Shown here piece by piece: positions 46,801 through 55,895 of a stretch of DNA of 64,000 nucleotides. The stretch is from CAVQCX01 sp963711095 (lineage in GTDB: Bacteria > Pseudomonadota > Gammaproteobacteria > Chromatiales > Chromatiaceae). A model generated the notes under the pieces. The model saw only the letters and a list, made by a program, of their open reading frames with translations. It was not told the origin of the DNA and made no database searches. The stretch lies in assembly GCA_963711095.1 (NCBI GenBank), contig CAVQCX010000038.1, forward strand, positions 340,151 to 404,150. Direction: 5' to 3'. The position numbers and the translations under genes were made by a program. How positions within the stretch are numbered: the stretch's first letter is position 1; the number at the start of each line of letters is the position of its first letter.

Positions 46801-47437
46801 GCTGGCGGCGGCGGATGCCCTGCAGGGACTCTCGGGCGACCGCCATCGCGCAGCCTGGCAGGTCACGGGGATCCAGGTGCCGCTGCCCTTGCTCGACCAA
46901 CCCTTTGTGCGAGCGCCGCCCCCTGAGGGAGTGCCCCCTGCTGTGGGAGCGCCGCCCCCGGCGCGATTCAACAATCCGAAGTCCTCCGACGAGGAGACGC
47001 CCGATCTGCCCGAGCCCACCGAAGGGCAGGAGATCGTCGCGGACTATGCCAGCCTCGGGCTGAGCCTGAGGCGCCATCCCCTGGCCCTGCTCAGAGAGCA
47101 GCTGCGCCGGCGCGGGCTGATCAGCGCCGCGGAGCTCTGGGAGCGGCGCCCAGGCGATCGGGTGCGCGCCGGGGGGCTGGTGATCAACCGTCAGCGCCCG
47201 TCTTCGGCCAACAACGTGACTTTCATCACCCTGGAGGACGAGACCGGCCAGATCAATCTGATCGTCTGGAAGCGCCTCGCTGAGCGCCAGCGCCTGATTC
47301 TGCTCAACGCCCGACTGCTCGGCGTGCTGGGCGAGCTGCAGCGCCAGGACGGGGTGCTGCACCTGGTGGCCAGACAGCTGCAGGACCACAGCGCGCTGCT
47401 CGGGCGGCTGCCGACCCGCAGCCGGGATTTTCGCTGA
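43862..47437 (+). CDS. dnaE2: error-prone DNA polymerase DnaE2 with in-frame repeat insertions
   Basis: 1191 aa; the family is usually 1020-1080. PHP domain at the N-terminus (YAELHCLSNFTFLTGASHP), C-family polymerase core with RGSAANSAVCYALGIT and PPDIDVDFEHQRRE carrying catalytic aspartates, FPESHAASFALLVYVSAWLKCH in the fingers region and a C-terminal OB fold (GLVINRQRPSSANN). It copies past lesions during the SOS response, normally with ImuA and ImuB; neither is encoded here. Residues about 547-681 are an insertion made of three 36-residue repeats (SPNSQPPYRGEGAAPTSIAA) translated from REP-type DNA, lying between the thumb/palm segment DLSNAYW and HNIPPEDPDVYQMI. A second short insertion lies near residue 1025. 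Confidence 0.93.
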   Translation: MPDTAPGYAELHCLSNFTFLTGASHPEELVRRARQLGYAALALTDECSLGGVVRAHVEAGACGLKLLIGSEIRLREGPRLVLLAIDRAGYGGLCELITRGRRRAAKGSYDLGCADLAQGLGGCLAIWLPGWELETETGIWIARHFAGRAWIGVELHRTGGDRARLAALRDLADRTGLPLVAAGGVLMHSRARRPLQDSLTATRLGLPLSRAGAALQANAERHLRRRADLARLYPRALLAETLEIAGRCRFSLAELSYEYPQELVPQGRSPTAWLRELTEQGLRRRWPAGESAKVRRLVEHELALIAELGYEPYFLTVHDIVRFARGRGILCQGRGSAANSAVCYALGITEVDPARMELLFERFISRERNEPPDIDVDFEHQRREEVIQYIYAKYGRERAALAATVITYRPKSAVRDMGKALGLDLDQVERLAASLTWWDGQAIAPERLSDAGLDPDNPLLKRVLARTGEVLGFPRHLSQHVGGFVISRGPLCRLVPIENAAMADRTVIQWDKNDLEALGLLKVDCLALGMLSAIRRAFDLSNAYWCRESAVGELPPARCNESPNSQPPYRGEGAAPTSIAAVSPAPVGAPPPARCNESPNSQPPYRGEGAAPTSIAAISPAPVGAPPPARCNESPDSQPPYRGEGAAPTSIAAISPVPVGAPPPARFNNAAKPSFPPHPLALHNIPPEDPDVYQMIQRGDTVGVFQIESRAQMAMLPRLRPACFYDLVIEVAIVRPGPIQGDMVHPYLKRRQGLEPVTYPSQAVREVLGRTLGVPIFQEQVIKVAMVAAGFSPGEADQLRRSIAAWRRHGTLEQFEGRLVQGMIERGYEEGFARQIYRQILGFGEYGFPESHAASFALLVYVSAWLKCHQPAAFFAALLNSQPMGFYAPAQLVQAACRAGVEVRAVDVCHSDRDCTLEVGAGPAPGHEGPPPAIRLGLRMVKGLSGVGAERLVAARVRRGFLDVDDLARRAALNRADLEALAAADALQGLSGDRHRAAWQVTGIQVPLPLLDQPFVRAPPPEGVPPAVGAPPPARFNNPKSSDEETPDLPEPTEGQEIVADYASLGLSLRRHPLALLREQLRRRGLISAAELWERRPGDRVRAGGLVINRQRPSSANNVTFITLEDETGQINLIVWKRLAERQRLILLNARLLGVLGELQRQDGVLHLVARQLQDHSALLGRLPTRSRDFR
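45510..45868 (+). repeat. REP/BIME-type array inside dnaE2: three 108-bp units plus a partial
   Basis: Units start at 45510, 45618 and 45726; a 35-bp fourth begins at 45834. Each contains TGTGGGAGCGCCGCCCCCGG and, inverted, GGGCGCCGCTCCCACA flanked by CGCGAT/ATCGCG. The period of 108 bp is exactly 36 codons and the units carry no stop in the dnaE2 frame. Confidence 0.95.
46941..46975 (+). repeat. single REP-type unit inside dnaE2
   Basis: 35 bp identical to the partial fourth unit at 45834-45868 (CTGTGGGAGCGCCGCCCCCG and 15 further bases), again in the dnaE2 frame and encoding AVGAPPPARFNN. A degenerate relative (GTGCGAGCGCCGCCCCCTGA) precedes it at about 46906. Confidence 0.9.
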
Positions 47438-47564
47438 CCCTTCCCAGCCTCCGCGTTTCGTCACCAATCCGACCAAGTCCGGTCATATCGCCACCCTACG
47501 CTTTCCGATCCCAGGGTCATCTGCCTCGCGTGCCCAGCCATGGGCGACATCGTCGCGCGGTCCG

Positions 47565-47822
47565 ATGGTGGCGGGGATGGCCCAGGAGATCAACACGCCT
47601 CTGGGCTACGTCAGGAACAGCGTGGAGATGGCACGCCAGCTGTTCCACGACGTCCATAAGCTGGTCTATGCCTACGACAGTCTGTTCGAGTGATTCTCCG
47701 CGGAGCAGCCCGACGAGGTCCGGATCGCCTCCCAGCTCGCCAGCGTGCAGTGCCTGCGCACCGCACCGGCCGCGCCGCAACCTGACCGGCATCGCTCACA
47801 CCTTGCCAAGCAATGCCTCGGG
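47565..47822 (+). pseudogene. sensor histidine kinase fragment
   Basis: The frame reads MVAGMAQEINTPLGYVRNSV, the H-box of a HisKA domain with Gln-Glu in place of His-Glu, then HDVHKLVYAYDSLFE, a TGA (47691-47693), and onward AEQPDEVRIASQLASVQ in the same frame. Neither sensor nor ATPase domain is present. The remnant stops shortly before repeat copy C. Confidence 0.75.
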
Positions 47823-47834
47823 TGGAGATCACCC

Positions 47835-48083
47835 TTGAACCTAGAAACGGCAGTTGACCGCTCCGAACAGCGATCGAGTGATGGGTTGGACCAAGGTTAT
47901 GGACAAACTCGATACTCACCCATTGGGTGATGGCCGCTACGACCACCAGGGCACGCACCGCGCGGCGCCTGGCTGTGTTATAACTCGTTGGCATAGATCT
48001 ACTATTCCGCCTCGTTATGCCTTGCCAGACACCATGCGGCACGCATCCTGGCGGCCGTTCAACTGTGCCGCTTCTAGGTTGAA
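47835..48083 (-). repeat. MITE-like dispersed repeat, copy C (about 249 bp, inverted)
   Basis: Terminal repeats AACCTAGAAACGGCAGTTGA (47838-47857) and the complement of AACCTAGAAGCGGCACAGTT at the right end. The interior is the reverse complement of copy A with scattered differences. Confidence 0.85.
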
Positions 48084-48175
48084 TTCCGCGACCACGCGCC
48101 GCCGGGCGAGAGGGCCTTCCGACTGCCCGCGTAAGTGCCCGCTTAAGCAGATGCTGGGTAACCATTCAGCTCCCG

Positions 48176-48406
48176 TCATTCCGGCCATGGATTGGCCGGA
48201 ATCCAGCACCAGGGAGGGTGCTTAACCATCCGGCTTGCCGTCCATGGCATCTGGATTGCGTCCTTAGCTCCGTAAACAGCACATCCATGTGCTACTTCTG
48301 CGTCCTTAGCTCCGTAAACAGCACATCCATGTGCTACTTCTGCGTCCTTAGCTCCGTAAACAGCACATCCATGTGCTACTTCTGCGGCTTCCAAGCCGGA
48401 ATGACC
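48176..48406. repeat. REP-bounded composite repeat
   Basis: The left edge is a REP hairpin (ATTCCGGCCA at 48178-48187 with its complement at 48193-48202). The right edge is CGGCTTCCAAGCCGGAATGACC (48385-48406), ending in the inverted GTCATTCCGGC motif. Between them lie three tandem 42-bp units. Confidence 0.75.
48258..48383 (+). repeat. three exact 42-bp tandem repeats
   Basis: Units begin at 48258, 48300 and 48342, each GCGTCCTTAGCTCCGTAAAC followed by AGCACATCCATGTGCTACTTCT. Each unit contains the short palindrome AGCACAT-CC-ATGTGCT. The three copies are identical. Confidence 0.95.
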
Positions 48407-48817
48407 GTCGATTTATCGGGGCGCTGAATAATTGCGATAGTGAAACGGTGGGCTAAGCTCCTCTGGCTCGCGGCAAGGTATCCCAGCGACCGGTGGATAT
48501 CAGGAGCTGGTGATGACAGCACGGGCACCCGGACTGGGACCCGACACGGGTGACGTCCTGACACAGCGGTCCGCCGGTCTGACGCATCTGCCACATTGGA
48601 GCCAGCGCTTCCCTGTCATTCGAGCCTCGACACCGGCCTGTGGCGGCTTTTTGGCCTATAGTTAAGTGTTAGCATGACCTTTCCCGGCCGGCTCCCCAGC
48701 CGGCGCGGAGGTTGCCGACTGCTTGGAACCATTCGCCGCGCAGCTCGGAGCGGCTCGCGCAGTACATGGGGCGCTGACCACAATAAGATTTCCGGAAACC
48801 CTGAGGAGGAACGAGAG
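48407..48817. other. 411-bp region between the repeats and sqr
   Basis: No gene recognised; a long upstream open extension of sqr has no start signal. It must carry the sqr promoter, with the AT-rich patch near 48650-48675 as the likeliest place. Confidence 0.4.
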
Positions 48818-50086
48818 ATGGCTCATGTAGTGGTATTGGGTGCCGGCACGGGCGGCATGCCCTGCGCGTACGAGCTTCGCGATGTGCTCGGCAAGGAGCA
48901 CGAGATCACGATGGTGAACGAGCGGGATTATTTCCAGTTCGTCCCGTCCAACCCCTGGGTCGCGGTTGGCTGGCGCGATCGCAACAGCATCACCTTCCCG
49001 ATCCGTCCGTACCTGGAGCGCAAGGGCATCAACTTCATTGATCAGCGCTGTGACAAGATCGACCCCGCGACCAACACTCTGACGCTCGCCAATGGCAAGG
49101 GTCTGAAGTACGACTACCTGATCATCGCGACCGGTCCGCGCCTGGCGTTCGAGGAGGTCCCAGGGGCAGGTCCGGAGCACAATACCCATTCGGTGTGCAC
49201 CATAGACCATGCGGAAAAGGCCTACGAGGACTATCAGCGCTTCCTTCAGAGCCCCGGGCGGGTGGTGATCGGCGCCATGCCCTTCGCGTCCTGCTTCGGG
49301 CCGGCCTACGAATACGCCTTCATCCTCGATGCGGATCTGCGCAAGCGCAAGATGCGCGACAAGGTGCCCATCACCTTCGTCACCTCCGAGCCCTACATCG
49401 GGCATCTGGGGCTCGGCGGGGTCGGCGATTCCAAGGGGATGCTCGAGTCGGAGATGCGCAACCACCACATGAACTGGATCACCAACGCCAAGGTGACCAA
49501 GGTGGAGCCCGGCCGCATGTTCGTCGAGCAGTACGACGATCAGGGCCAGAAGCTCAAGGACCACGAGATCGAGTTCAAGTACTCCATGATGCTGCCCGCA
49601 TTCAAGGGCGTGGATTCGGTGGCGAAAGTCGAGGGGCTGTGCAACCCGCGCGGTTTCGTTTTCGTGGACGAGTACCAGCGCAACCCCAAGTACAACAACA
49701 TCTACTCGGCCGGCGTCTGCATCGCGATTCCCCCGGTGGAGGCGACCGTGGTGCCGACCGGCGCGCCCAAGACCGGATACATGATCGAGTCCATGGTCAC
49801 GGCGATCGTGCACAACATCGCCAATGAGATCGCCGGCAGGCCGCTCGACACCAAGGCGACCTGGAACGCGATCTGCCTGGCCGACATGGGCGATACCGGC
49901 GCCGCGTTCGTGGCCCTGCCTCAGATCCCGCCGCGCAACGTGGCCTGGTTCAAGAAGGGCAAATGGGTGCACATGGCCAAGATTGCCTTCGAGAAGTACT
50001 TCATCCGCAAGATGAAGAAGGGCACCTCCGAGCCGATCTACGAGAAGTACATCCTGAAGATGCTCGGCATCGGCAAGCTCAAATAG
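48818..50086 (+). CDS. sqr: sulfide:quinone oxidoreductase
   Basis: 422 aa. FAD fingerprint VVVLGAGTGGMPCAYELR at the N-terminus; the catalytic cysteines are in SVCTIDHAE (C127), FASCFGPAYE (C159) and NAICLADMGD (C353), positions that coincide with the Rhodobacter capsulatus enzyme (C127, C159, C353). VEATVVPTGAPKTGYMIE and a C-terminal amphipathic helical tail for membrane contact are also typical. It oxidises sulfide to polysulfide or sulfur and reduces membrane quinone. ATG 48818 with GAGGAGG upstream. Followed by a REP copy and a strong terminator. Confidence 0.94.
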   Translation: MAHVVVLGAGTGGMPCAYELRDVLGKEHEITMVNERDYFQFVPSNPWVAVGWRDRNSITFPIRPYLERKGINFIDQRCDKIDPATNTLTLANGKGLKYDYLIIATGPRLAFEEVPGAGPEHNTHSVCTIDHAEKAYEDYQRFLQSPGRVVIGAMPFASCFGPAYEYAFILDADLRKRKMRDKVPITFVTSEPYIGHLGLGGVGDSKGMLESEMRNHHMNWITNAKVTKVEPGRMFVEQYDDQGQKLKDHEIEFKYSMMLPAFKGVDSVAKVEGLCNPRGFVFVDEYQRNPKYNNIYSAGVCIAIPPVEATVVPTGAPKTGYMIESMVTAIVHNIANEIAGRPLDTKATWNAICLADMGDTGAAFVALPQIPPRNVAWFKKGKWVHMAKIAFEKYFIRKMKKGTSEPIYEKYILKMLGIGKLK

Positions 50087-50110
50087 ACGCGGCCGTCAGC
50101 CGCTACGCGC

Positions 50111-50140
50111 TCGTGTAGGAGCGGCTGTCAGCCGCGATTC
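50111..50140 (+). repeat. REP-type element
   Basis: GTGTAGGAGCGGCTGTCAGC then CGCGATTCG: the common gammaproteobacterial REP hairpin form with GGCTG-TCAGCC, 25 bp after the sqr stop. Different in detail from the dnaE2 repeats but of the same general type. Confidence 0.7.
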
Positions 50141-50158
50141 GAGCGCCGCCCGAAGAGA

Positions 50159-50191
50159 AGAGCCCGGCCACAGCGCCGGGCTCTATCTTTT
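50159..50191 (+). terminator. intrinsic terminator of sqr
   Basis: 10-bp perfect stem (AGAGCCCGGC, 50159-50168, with 50175-50184), 6-nt loop and a following ATCTTTT tract. Confidence 0.9.
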
Positions 50192-50408
50192 CAGCCTCCG
50201 CGGCCAGCCGTCGGTCCCGACCCGATCAAGTCGTCCCAACGGCGGCGGCCGGCGGCCGCCAGGTCACCCCTGTCCAGACCGCGTCTGCCTGACCTGTTCG
50301 GCCCCTGGACCCTCTGGGCGTGCCGCCCGGTGACAGGGTGCGGCCTCGCAGCGCCCGGCGGGGTTCGGGTATGATCCTCAGCCCGAACATCCGTCCGAGC
50401 CCGCTGAA

Positions 50409-51632
<1,224 letters not shown>

Positions 51633-51661
51633 GTCTTTCTAGTGGTTGAAGGAGGGGGATT

Positions 51662-52162
51662 ATGAACCTTAGGACCATCACCGCCGGCATCCTGCTCTCA
51701 CTGGCGCTCGTCCAGCCGGCGGTGCAGGCGGGCGAGGCCGCATCGACAGTCGCTCTCAAACGGCTCACCCTGCCGGTGGCGCTGAAGGTCGCCCAGGCGG
51801 CGCTGGCCGAGTGTACTAAGAAAGGCATCCAGATCGGCGTCACCGTGGTCGACCGCGATGGCATAGTCCAGGTTACCTTGCGGGACACCATCGCCGCTCC
51901 CATCACGGCGGAGATCAGCCGGCAGAAGGCCTTCACCGCGGCCAATTTCAATGCCGCGACTTCGACGCTGGGCGACTTCGCCAAGACGCCCATCGGACGA
52001 ATCGACGGGCTCGTTATGCACCCCGGAGGCGTTCCCATCCAGGCGGGCGGGGCGCTGCTGGGCGCGGTCGGCGTGAGCGGCTCCCCCTCGGGCTTGACCG
52101 ACGAGGAGTGCGCGAAGGCCGGGGTGGACGCCGTGCTGGCCGATCTCGAGATGGAGATGTGA
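51662..52162 (+). CDS. exported GlcG/HbpS-like heme-binding domain protein
   Basis: 166 aa with signal peptide (ITAGILLSLALVQPAVQA). The mature part matches the GlcG/HbpS fold (LPVALKVAQAALAEC, IGVTVVDRDGIVQVTLRD, GGVPIQAGGALLGAVGVSGSPSGLTDEECAKAG). Homologues bind heme or cobalamin in the extracytoplasm. AAGGAGG lies 8 bases upstream of ATG 51662. Confidence 0.87.
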   Translation: MNLRTITAGILLSLALVQPAVQAGEAASTVALKRLTLPVALKVAQAALAECTKKGIQIGVTVVDRDGIVQVTLRDTIAAPITAEISRQKAFTAANFNAATSTLGDFAKTPIGRIDGLVMHPGGVPIQAGGALLGAVGVSGSPSGLTDEECAKAGVDAVLADLEMEM

Positions 52163-52324
52163 CAGCAGCCCGGCCCGCCCGGCTCGTCGCTGCCGGCCAG
52201 GCACCCCAGGGGTCCTTGTATCGCTCCCCCGGCCGGGTGGCCGACCCAGGGCTAAGGGGCACCACATGCCCGTCAATGACCGCTCGACGATGAGATCGAC
52301 AGAGCCGAGCCGAAGGGCGCCGGG

Positions 52325-52432
52325 ATGATCGCCGGCACCATCAAGGGCCAGATCGACCAGATCTGAAACGCCTTCTGGTCCGGGGGCATCTCCAACCCGC
52401 TGGAGGTGATCGAGCGGATCACCTACGGGCTC
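52325..52432 (+). pseudogene. hsdM: remnant of type I restriction methylase gene hsdM
   Basis: The 36-codon frame MIAGTIKGQIDQI-stop-NAFWSGGISNPLEVIE-RITY is the highly characteristic N-terminus of HsdM (N6-adenine methylase) subunits, with TGA where Trp is expected (52364-52366). The rest of the gene and hsdS/hsdR are absent; sequence leaves homology at about 52432. Confidence 0.8.
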
Positions 52433-52488
52433 CCTCCAGCACAGCGCCTTCCCGGGGGAGTTGCAAAGGTGCGTGCCATGAGTCGATG

Positions 52489-52516
52489 GTCATTCCGGCG
52501 CAAGCCGGAATCCAGG
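52489..52516. repeat. REP element of the GTCATTCCGGC family
   Basis: Hairpin ATTCCGGC (52492-52499), loop GCAA, GCCGGAAT (52504-52511). The same motif bounds the composite repeat at 48176-48406. Confidence 0.75.
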
Positions 52517-52633
52517 GCTCGGTTATGACTGGGCCTCGCCGGCACCGCGCTCCGGTGCAGCGGAGCTAGCCCGCTGTTCCGGGCGAGTCTACAGCCCCGG
52601 TCCCATGGCTCCCGGCGCTGACGCCCGACGCGC

Positions 52634-53314
52634 TCAATGCCGCCTCCCGCCGGAGCCGGATCTGGAGGCGTGCGCATACCGCAGGCACAGCCAGACGGAC
52701 AGGGTGCCCTGGATGTTCGAATTGAAGAACGTGGACGATTGGTTGCCGCCTGCCGCAGGGCCGCCCGGGGTGCAATCGGGACCCGCGGCGTCGCTTACGA
52801 CCGTGTCGGTTGCGGGGCAGCTGGGCAGGCTGTCCACCGTGGTCGGGGTGGGTCCCGCGACGTATTGCCATGCTCCGCCGACGCAGGTCGCTTCACACTT
52901 CGCCGTACCGCCCCCTTGGACGGGCTGGCCGCCCGGGCAGGCAGCATCTGCATCTGCAACGTCGATGACGACGGCATTGGGTGAGGGGCAGGCCGGCAGG
53001 TCTGCCTCTGGGTATGCAGGAAGTCCGGTCAGCCCGCCCTTGTACAGCACGGACGAGATGTACTGACCGGTGGGAAAGCTCAGATGGTCATTGGTCTCGA
53101 ACCTCGAATAGGCGTTGAGGCTGAGGTCGGGGCCTGTGATGTCTCCGAACTTGACCAGATGGCCGTCGCTGCAGCCCTCGGCGGGACTCGAGACCCAGGT
53201 CACCGGGTTGTTCGGGCTGCGCAAGCGCCAAGTGCCGCCCTCGCTCTGCTGTCGGGCGTCGTGCGTAGTTGGGTCGACACAGATATCCGTTGACGGCATG
53301 TAGTAATAACCCAC
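52634..53314 (-). pseudogene. Cys-rich exported-type protein, N-terminus missing
   Basis: A 226-codon frame with no signal peptide at its GTG start. It has Cys-rich, Gly/Pro-rich segments in two related blocks (LPACPSPNAVVIDVADADAAC and LPSCPATDTVVSDAAGPDC). Upstream, another frame reads GWQSSSGGWVLGGKL, and a one-base shift would join it to GVGYYYMPSTDICVD, giving the look of a C-terminal pilus-tip (PilV-like) or adhesin-type domain. It is probably a fragment of a larger gene. Confidence 0.5.
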
Positions 53315-53391
53315 CCCGAGCTCGCCAGCTTACCGCCGAGCACCCAGCCGCCCGAGCTGCTCTGCCATCCGTTGGGAACGAGCGCGAGTCC

Positions 53392-53814
53392 ATGCCCAAG
53401 GCGCTCCCTTTCCCCCTGCGCGACTACTTCGAGCTGGTCAACTGGACCGGCCAGGCAGTGCGAGAAGACAAGCGGGGAACGATCCCGGAAGGCCTGCCGC
53501 CGATCCTGGAACGGCTCCGGACCGGCTCGGCGGCCTGGCTGCGCTTGGCCACGGAGCTCGAGTCCAGCTTCTGCACCTGGATAGGACAGGCTGATCGGGT
53601 CCACGAGACCTACCAGAGGTTGGGCTATCAGCGGGCCCGTGGAATCGGTGCCTGTCGCCGGCTGTTCGCTCCCAAGCTAGACCAAGACCACACTCTCCAA
53701 CACGCCCTCATCCGGGCGGGAGGCACTGGTCCCGAGGAGAGCCTTTGGCCCGCTACCGGCCAAATCGGGGGGTACTTCGCGGATTCCCCCGTCTGGAATT
53801 CCCCCAGTCATTGA
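53392..53814 (+). pseudogene. C-terminal fragment of a REP-associated (Y1-type) transposase
   Basis: MPKALPFPLRDYFELVNWTG-QAVREDKRGTIPEGLPPIL matches the C-terminal region of transposases that start with a Y1 (HUH) domain and are found beside REP elements. The HUH domain itself is absent. Another piece with the matching N-terminus is at 57972. Confidence 0.65.
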
Positions 53815-54333
53815 GGCCATCGTGGGGCGGAAACAGGCGACGCTGGCACGCCCGGCGGCGCTGGCGGCAGTACGATCCACTACGATGGGTGTCCACGTAA
53901 TTCGTCCCGTAATTCGTCACGTAATTCGGGTTCGGGGAGATCAAACTATAGAGATCGGCAGCTCCGAGAGTCAGACGCGCAAACCCGAGTCGGTGACCAA
54001 ACATCTGGATTTCTGCATGGCAGCTACTACCATCACCTAAATCTACGCGGGGAATTTGCCCCAAGCCCCGGCGTGGCGCTATGCTTCTCGCAAGACCACC
54101 GAGTTTGCCTTCGCAGACGCACGAAGGGCTCTCGCCAGACACCTGGCCGACCAGGGTTTTGGTATCGATTGCCAGAATTTGCGCAAACCGGGTCGAAATC
54201 CTCTGATCTCAACCGTCATGCGGCTCGTCGTATGAGGAAAACAGGAAACTTCAGTACTGTAGGTTACGCGACACAAACCCTGCAAAAATCTGACACCCGA
54301 TACCCGATACCCGATCGCGAGCTTTGTACAAAT
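53815..54333. other. 519-bp low-GC leader of the hydrogenase island
   Basis: No supported gene. It contains three short direct repeats of CGTAATTCG (about 53896-53930), a GATACCCGATACCCGATCG repeat (54300-54317), and at 54022-54033 a stretch identical to part of the transposase remnant at 58 kb. The isp2 frame is open through the region but has no start support. Confidence 0.5.
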
Positions 54334-55713
54334 ATGCTTGACATGAATGCATTCCGCCAACTTGGCCAGCGCTTGGCCAATCTGGGGCAATCCGCAAAAC
54401 GGACTCAGATCGATGCCGACGAACAGGTGCGGCGTGCAAAGGATATGATTCTTGAGAAGCTGGATCGCGACATCGCGATGGATTTGGATGCCTGCGTGCA
54501 TTGTGGCTATTGCGCCGAAGCCTGCCAGTTCGCAATCGGTACCGATGATCCCAGGCTGGTGCCAACACGCAAACTTGACTTGATGCGTCGGGTCTATTGG
54601 CGCGAGGCATCTCCACTGGCGCTCTTGTGGCGCCTCTTCACGCACGACATTACCGCCGAGGAGCTGGCTGAGTGGGAATTTCTCTGCTTTGATAACTGCA
54701 CCGAGTGTGGTCGCTGCACTACGATCTGTCCGATGGGGATCAACATCGCACGCGGCGTCGGCATTATGCGCGAGGCGCTGTCGGCGGCAGGCCATATACC
54801 TGCCGAGATTCTTGCTTTGCAGCAAGAGCAACAGAACAAGGGTACCTTCCTTGGCGCGGGTAGCGAACAGTTGCGGCAAGCCATCGATGTCGTTCGCAGG
54901 CGCGGCATCGAGGTTTATCTGGACAAGCCAAAGGCGGAAGTGCTTCTGCTGAGCACGGCGCCGGATATCCTGCTTTTTCATGATGGACTGGCGGCCACGG
55001 CGAAGATTCTCAATGCCGCAAACATGGACTGGACGTTGCGGAGCGAGGGCTTCGAGGCCGGCAACTTCGGCATGCTTTCCGGGGTGTTGCGTACAGAGCG
55101 CAAAGCCACCGAGACCATCATCAAGCAAGCGATCGAGATCGGTGCAAAACTGGTCATCGTGCCCGAGTGCGGCCACGCCTACCCAGCGTTGCGCTGGGTG
55201 GGCGCCGAAGTTCATGGCGCGGTCTTGCCGTTCAGGACCGTGGCGATATCGGAGCTGCTTGGCGAACTGGTGGCTGACGGGCGTATTCGCCTGAAGCGGG
55301 ACTTTCCGCAGAAGGTTTTTTACCACGATGCTTGCCAGCTTGGCCGCCGTGGCGGCATTTTCGAGGAACCGCGTACCGCGCTGAAGGCAATGGGCGCCGA
55401 CGTGCGGGACTCTTCGCAAGAGGGCGTGCTCAACTGGTGCTGTGGCGGTGGGGGCGGCAACTCGATGAATACCCGCGCCGCGCCACAACGTGCGCAGGCA
55501 TTCGAGATCAAGCGTCAGCAAGTCGAGTCCTCGGGCGCGGAAGCTCTGGTACTGTCCTGTGCGAGCTGCCGCATGACTCTGCTGGGTGACGCGCAGATCA
55601 AACACTGGGATATGCCACTCATCAGTCTTGTGGAGTTGGCGGGCGACCATCTCGACAAGTCGCATCTGGTAGGTTCTCAAGAACCCGATCCAGGCCGGCG
55701 ACCGGTGTCATGA
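54334..55713 (+). CDS. isp2: Isp2/HdrD-like iron-sulfur protein of an Isp-type hydrogenase
   Basis: 459 aa. Two [4Fe-4S] ferredoxin-type clusters (CVHCGYCAEACQF near residue 54 and CTECGRCTTICPM near 128), then two CCG-type domains (CQLGRRGG ... WCCGGGGG and CASCR), as in heterodisulfide-reductase subunit D and DsrK. In Thiocapsa-type hydrogenases Isp2 is the cytoplasmic partner linking the HynSL enzyme through Isp1 to thiol/quinone pools. Start ATG 54334 or 54343; weak Shine-Dalgarno. The next gene overlaps by 4 bp (ATGA). Confidence 0.88.
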   Translation: MLDMNAFRQLGQRLANLGQSAKRTQIDADEQVRRAKDMILEKLDRDIAMDLDACVHCGYCAEACQFAIGTDDPRLVPTRKLDLMRRVYWREASPLALLWRLFTHDITAEELAEWEFLCFDNCTECGRCTTICPMGINIARGVGIMREALSAAGHIPAEILALQQEQQNKGTFLGAGSEQLRQAIDVVRRRGIEVYLDKPKAEVLLLSTAPDILLFHDGLAATAKILNAANMDWTLRSEGFEAGNFGMLSGVLRTERKATETIIKQAIEIGAKLVIVPECGHAYPALRWVGAEVHGAVLPFRTVAISELLGELVADGRIRLKRDFPQKVFYHDACQLGRRGGIFEEPRTALKAMGADVRDSSQEGVLNWCCGGGGGNSMNTRAAPQRAQAFEIKRQQVESSGAEALVLSCASCRMTLLGDAQIKHWDMPLISLVELAGDHLDKSHLVGSQEPDPGRRPVS

Positions 55714-55895
55714 AATCCGTGTTTTCCGGTCGCTGGTGTGTGCGGCACGAGGGGCCTGATAAGTGCGTGCTTGCCGGGCATATCGAGGTGGCTAGCGTTC
55801 CCGAGATCATCGTGGCCCACGCCTCTGATGTCCTGACCGGCAGAGCTCGGCTGGGGGCAACGATCGAGCCAATTTCCAGTGGGAGAGAGGCATGA
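55710..55895 (+). CDS. 61-aa protein translationally coupled within the hydrogenase operon
   Basis: Starts at ATG 55710 overlapping the isp2 stop (ATGA) and ends at TGA overlapping the hynS ATG (55892). The peptide MKSVFSGRWCVRHEGPDKCV...AHASDVLTGRARLG has two Cys and no hydrophobic helix. Perfect 4-bp overlaps on both sides argue it is a real gene. No family recognised; role may be in assembly or maturation. Confidence 0.7.
   Translation: MKSVFSGRWCVRHEGPDKCVLAGHIEVASVPEIIVAHASDVLTGRARLGATIEPISSGREA

Noticed and set aside
47854..48225. 123-aa ORF across repeat copy C as a real gene
   Set aside because: It lies inside the dispersed repeat, has no ribosome binding site, and differs from copy A mainly by amino-acid-changing substitutions.
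48258..48383. CRISPR repeats
   Set aside because: Three identical 42-bp units abut directly, with no spacers between them.
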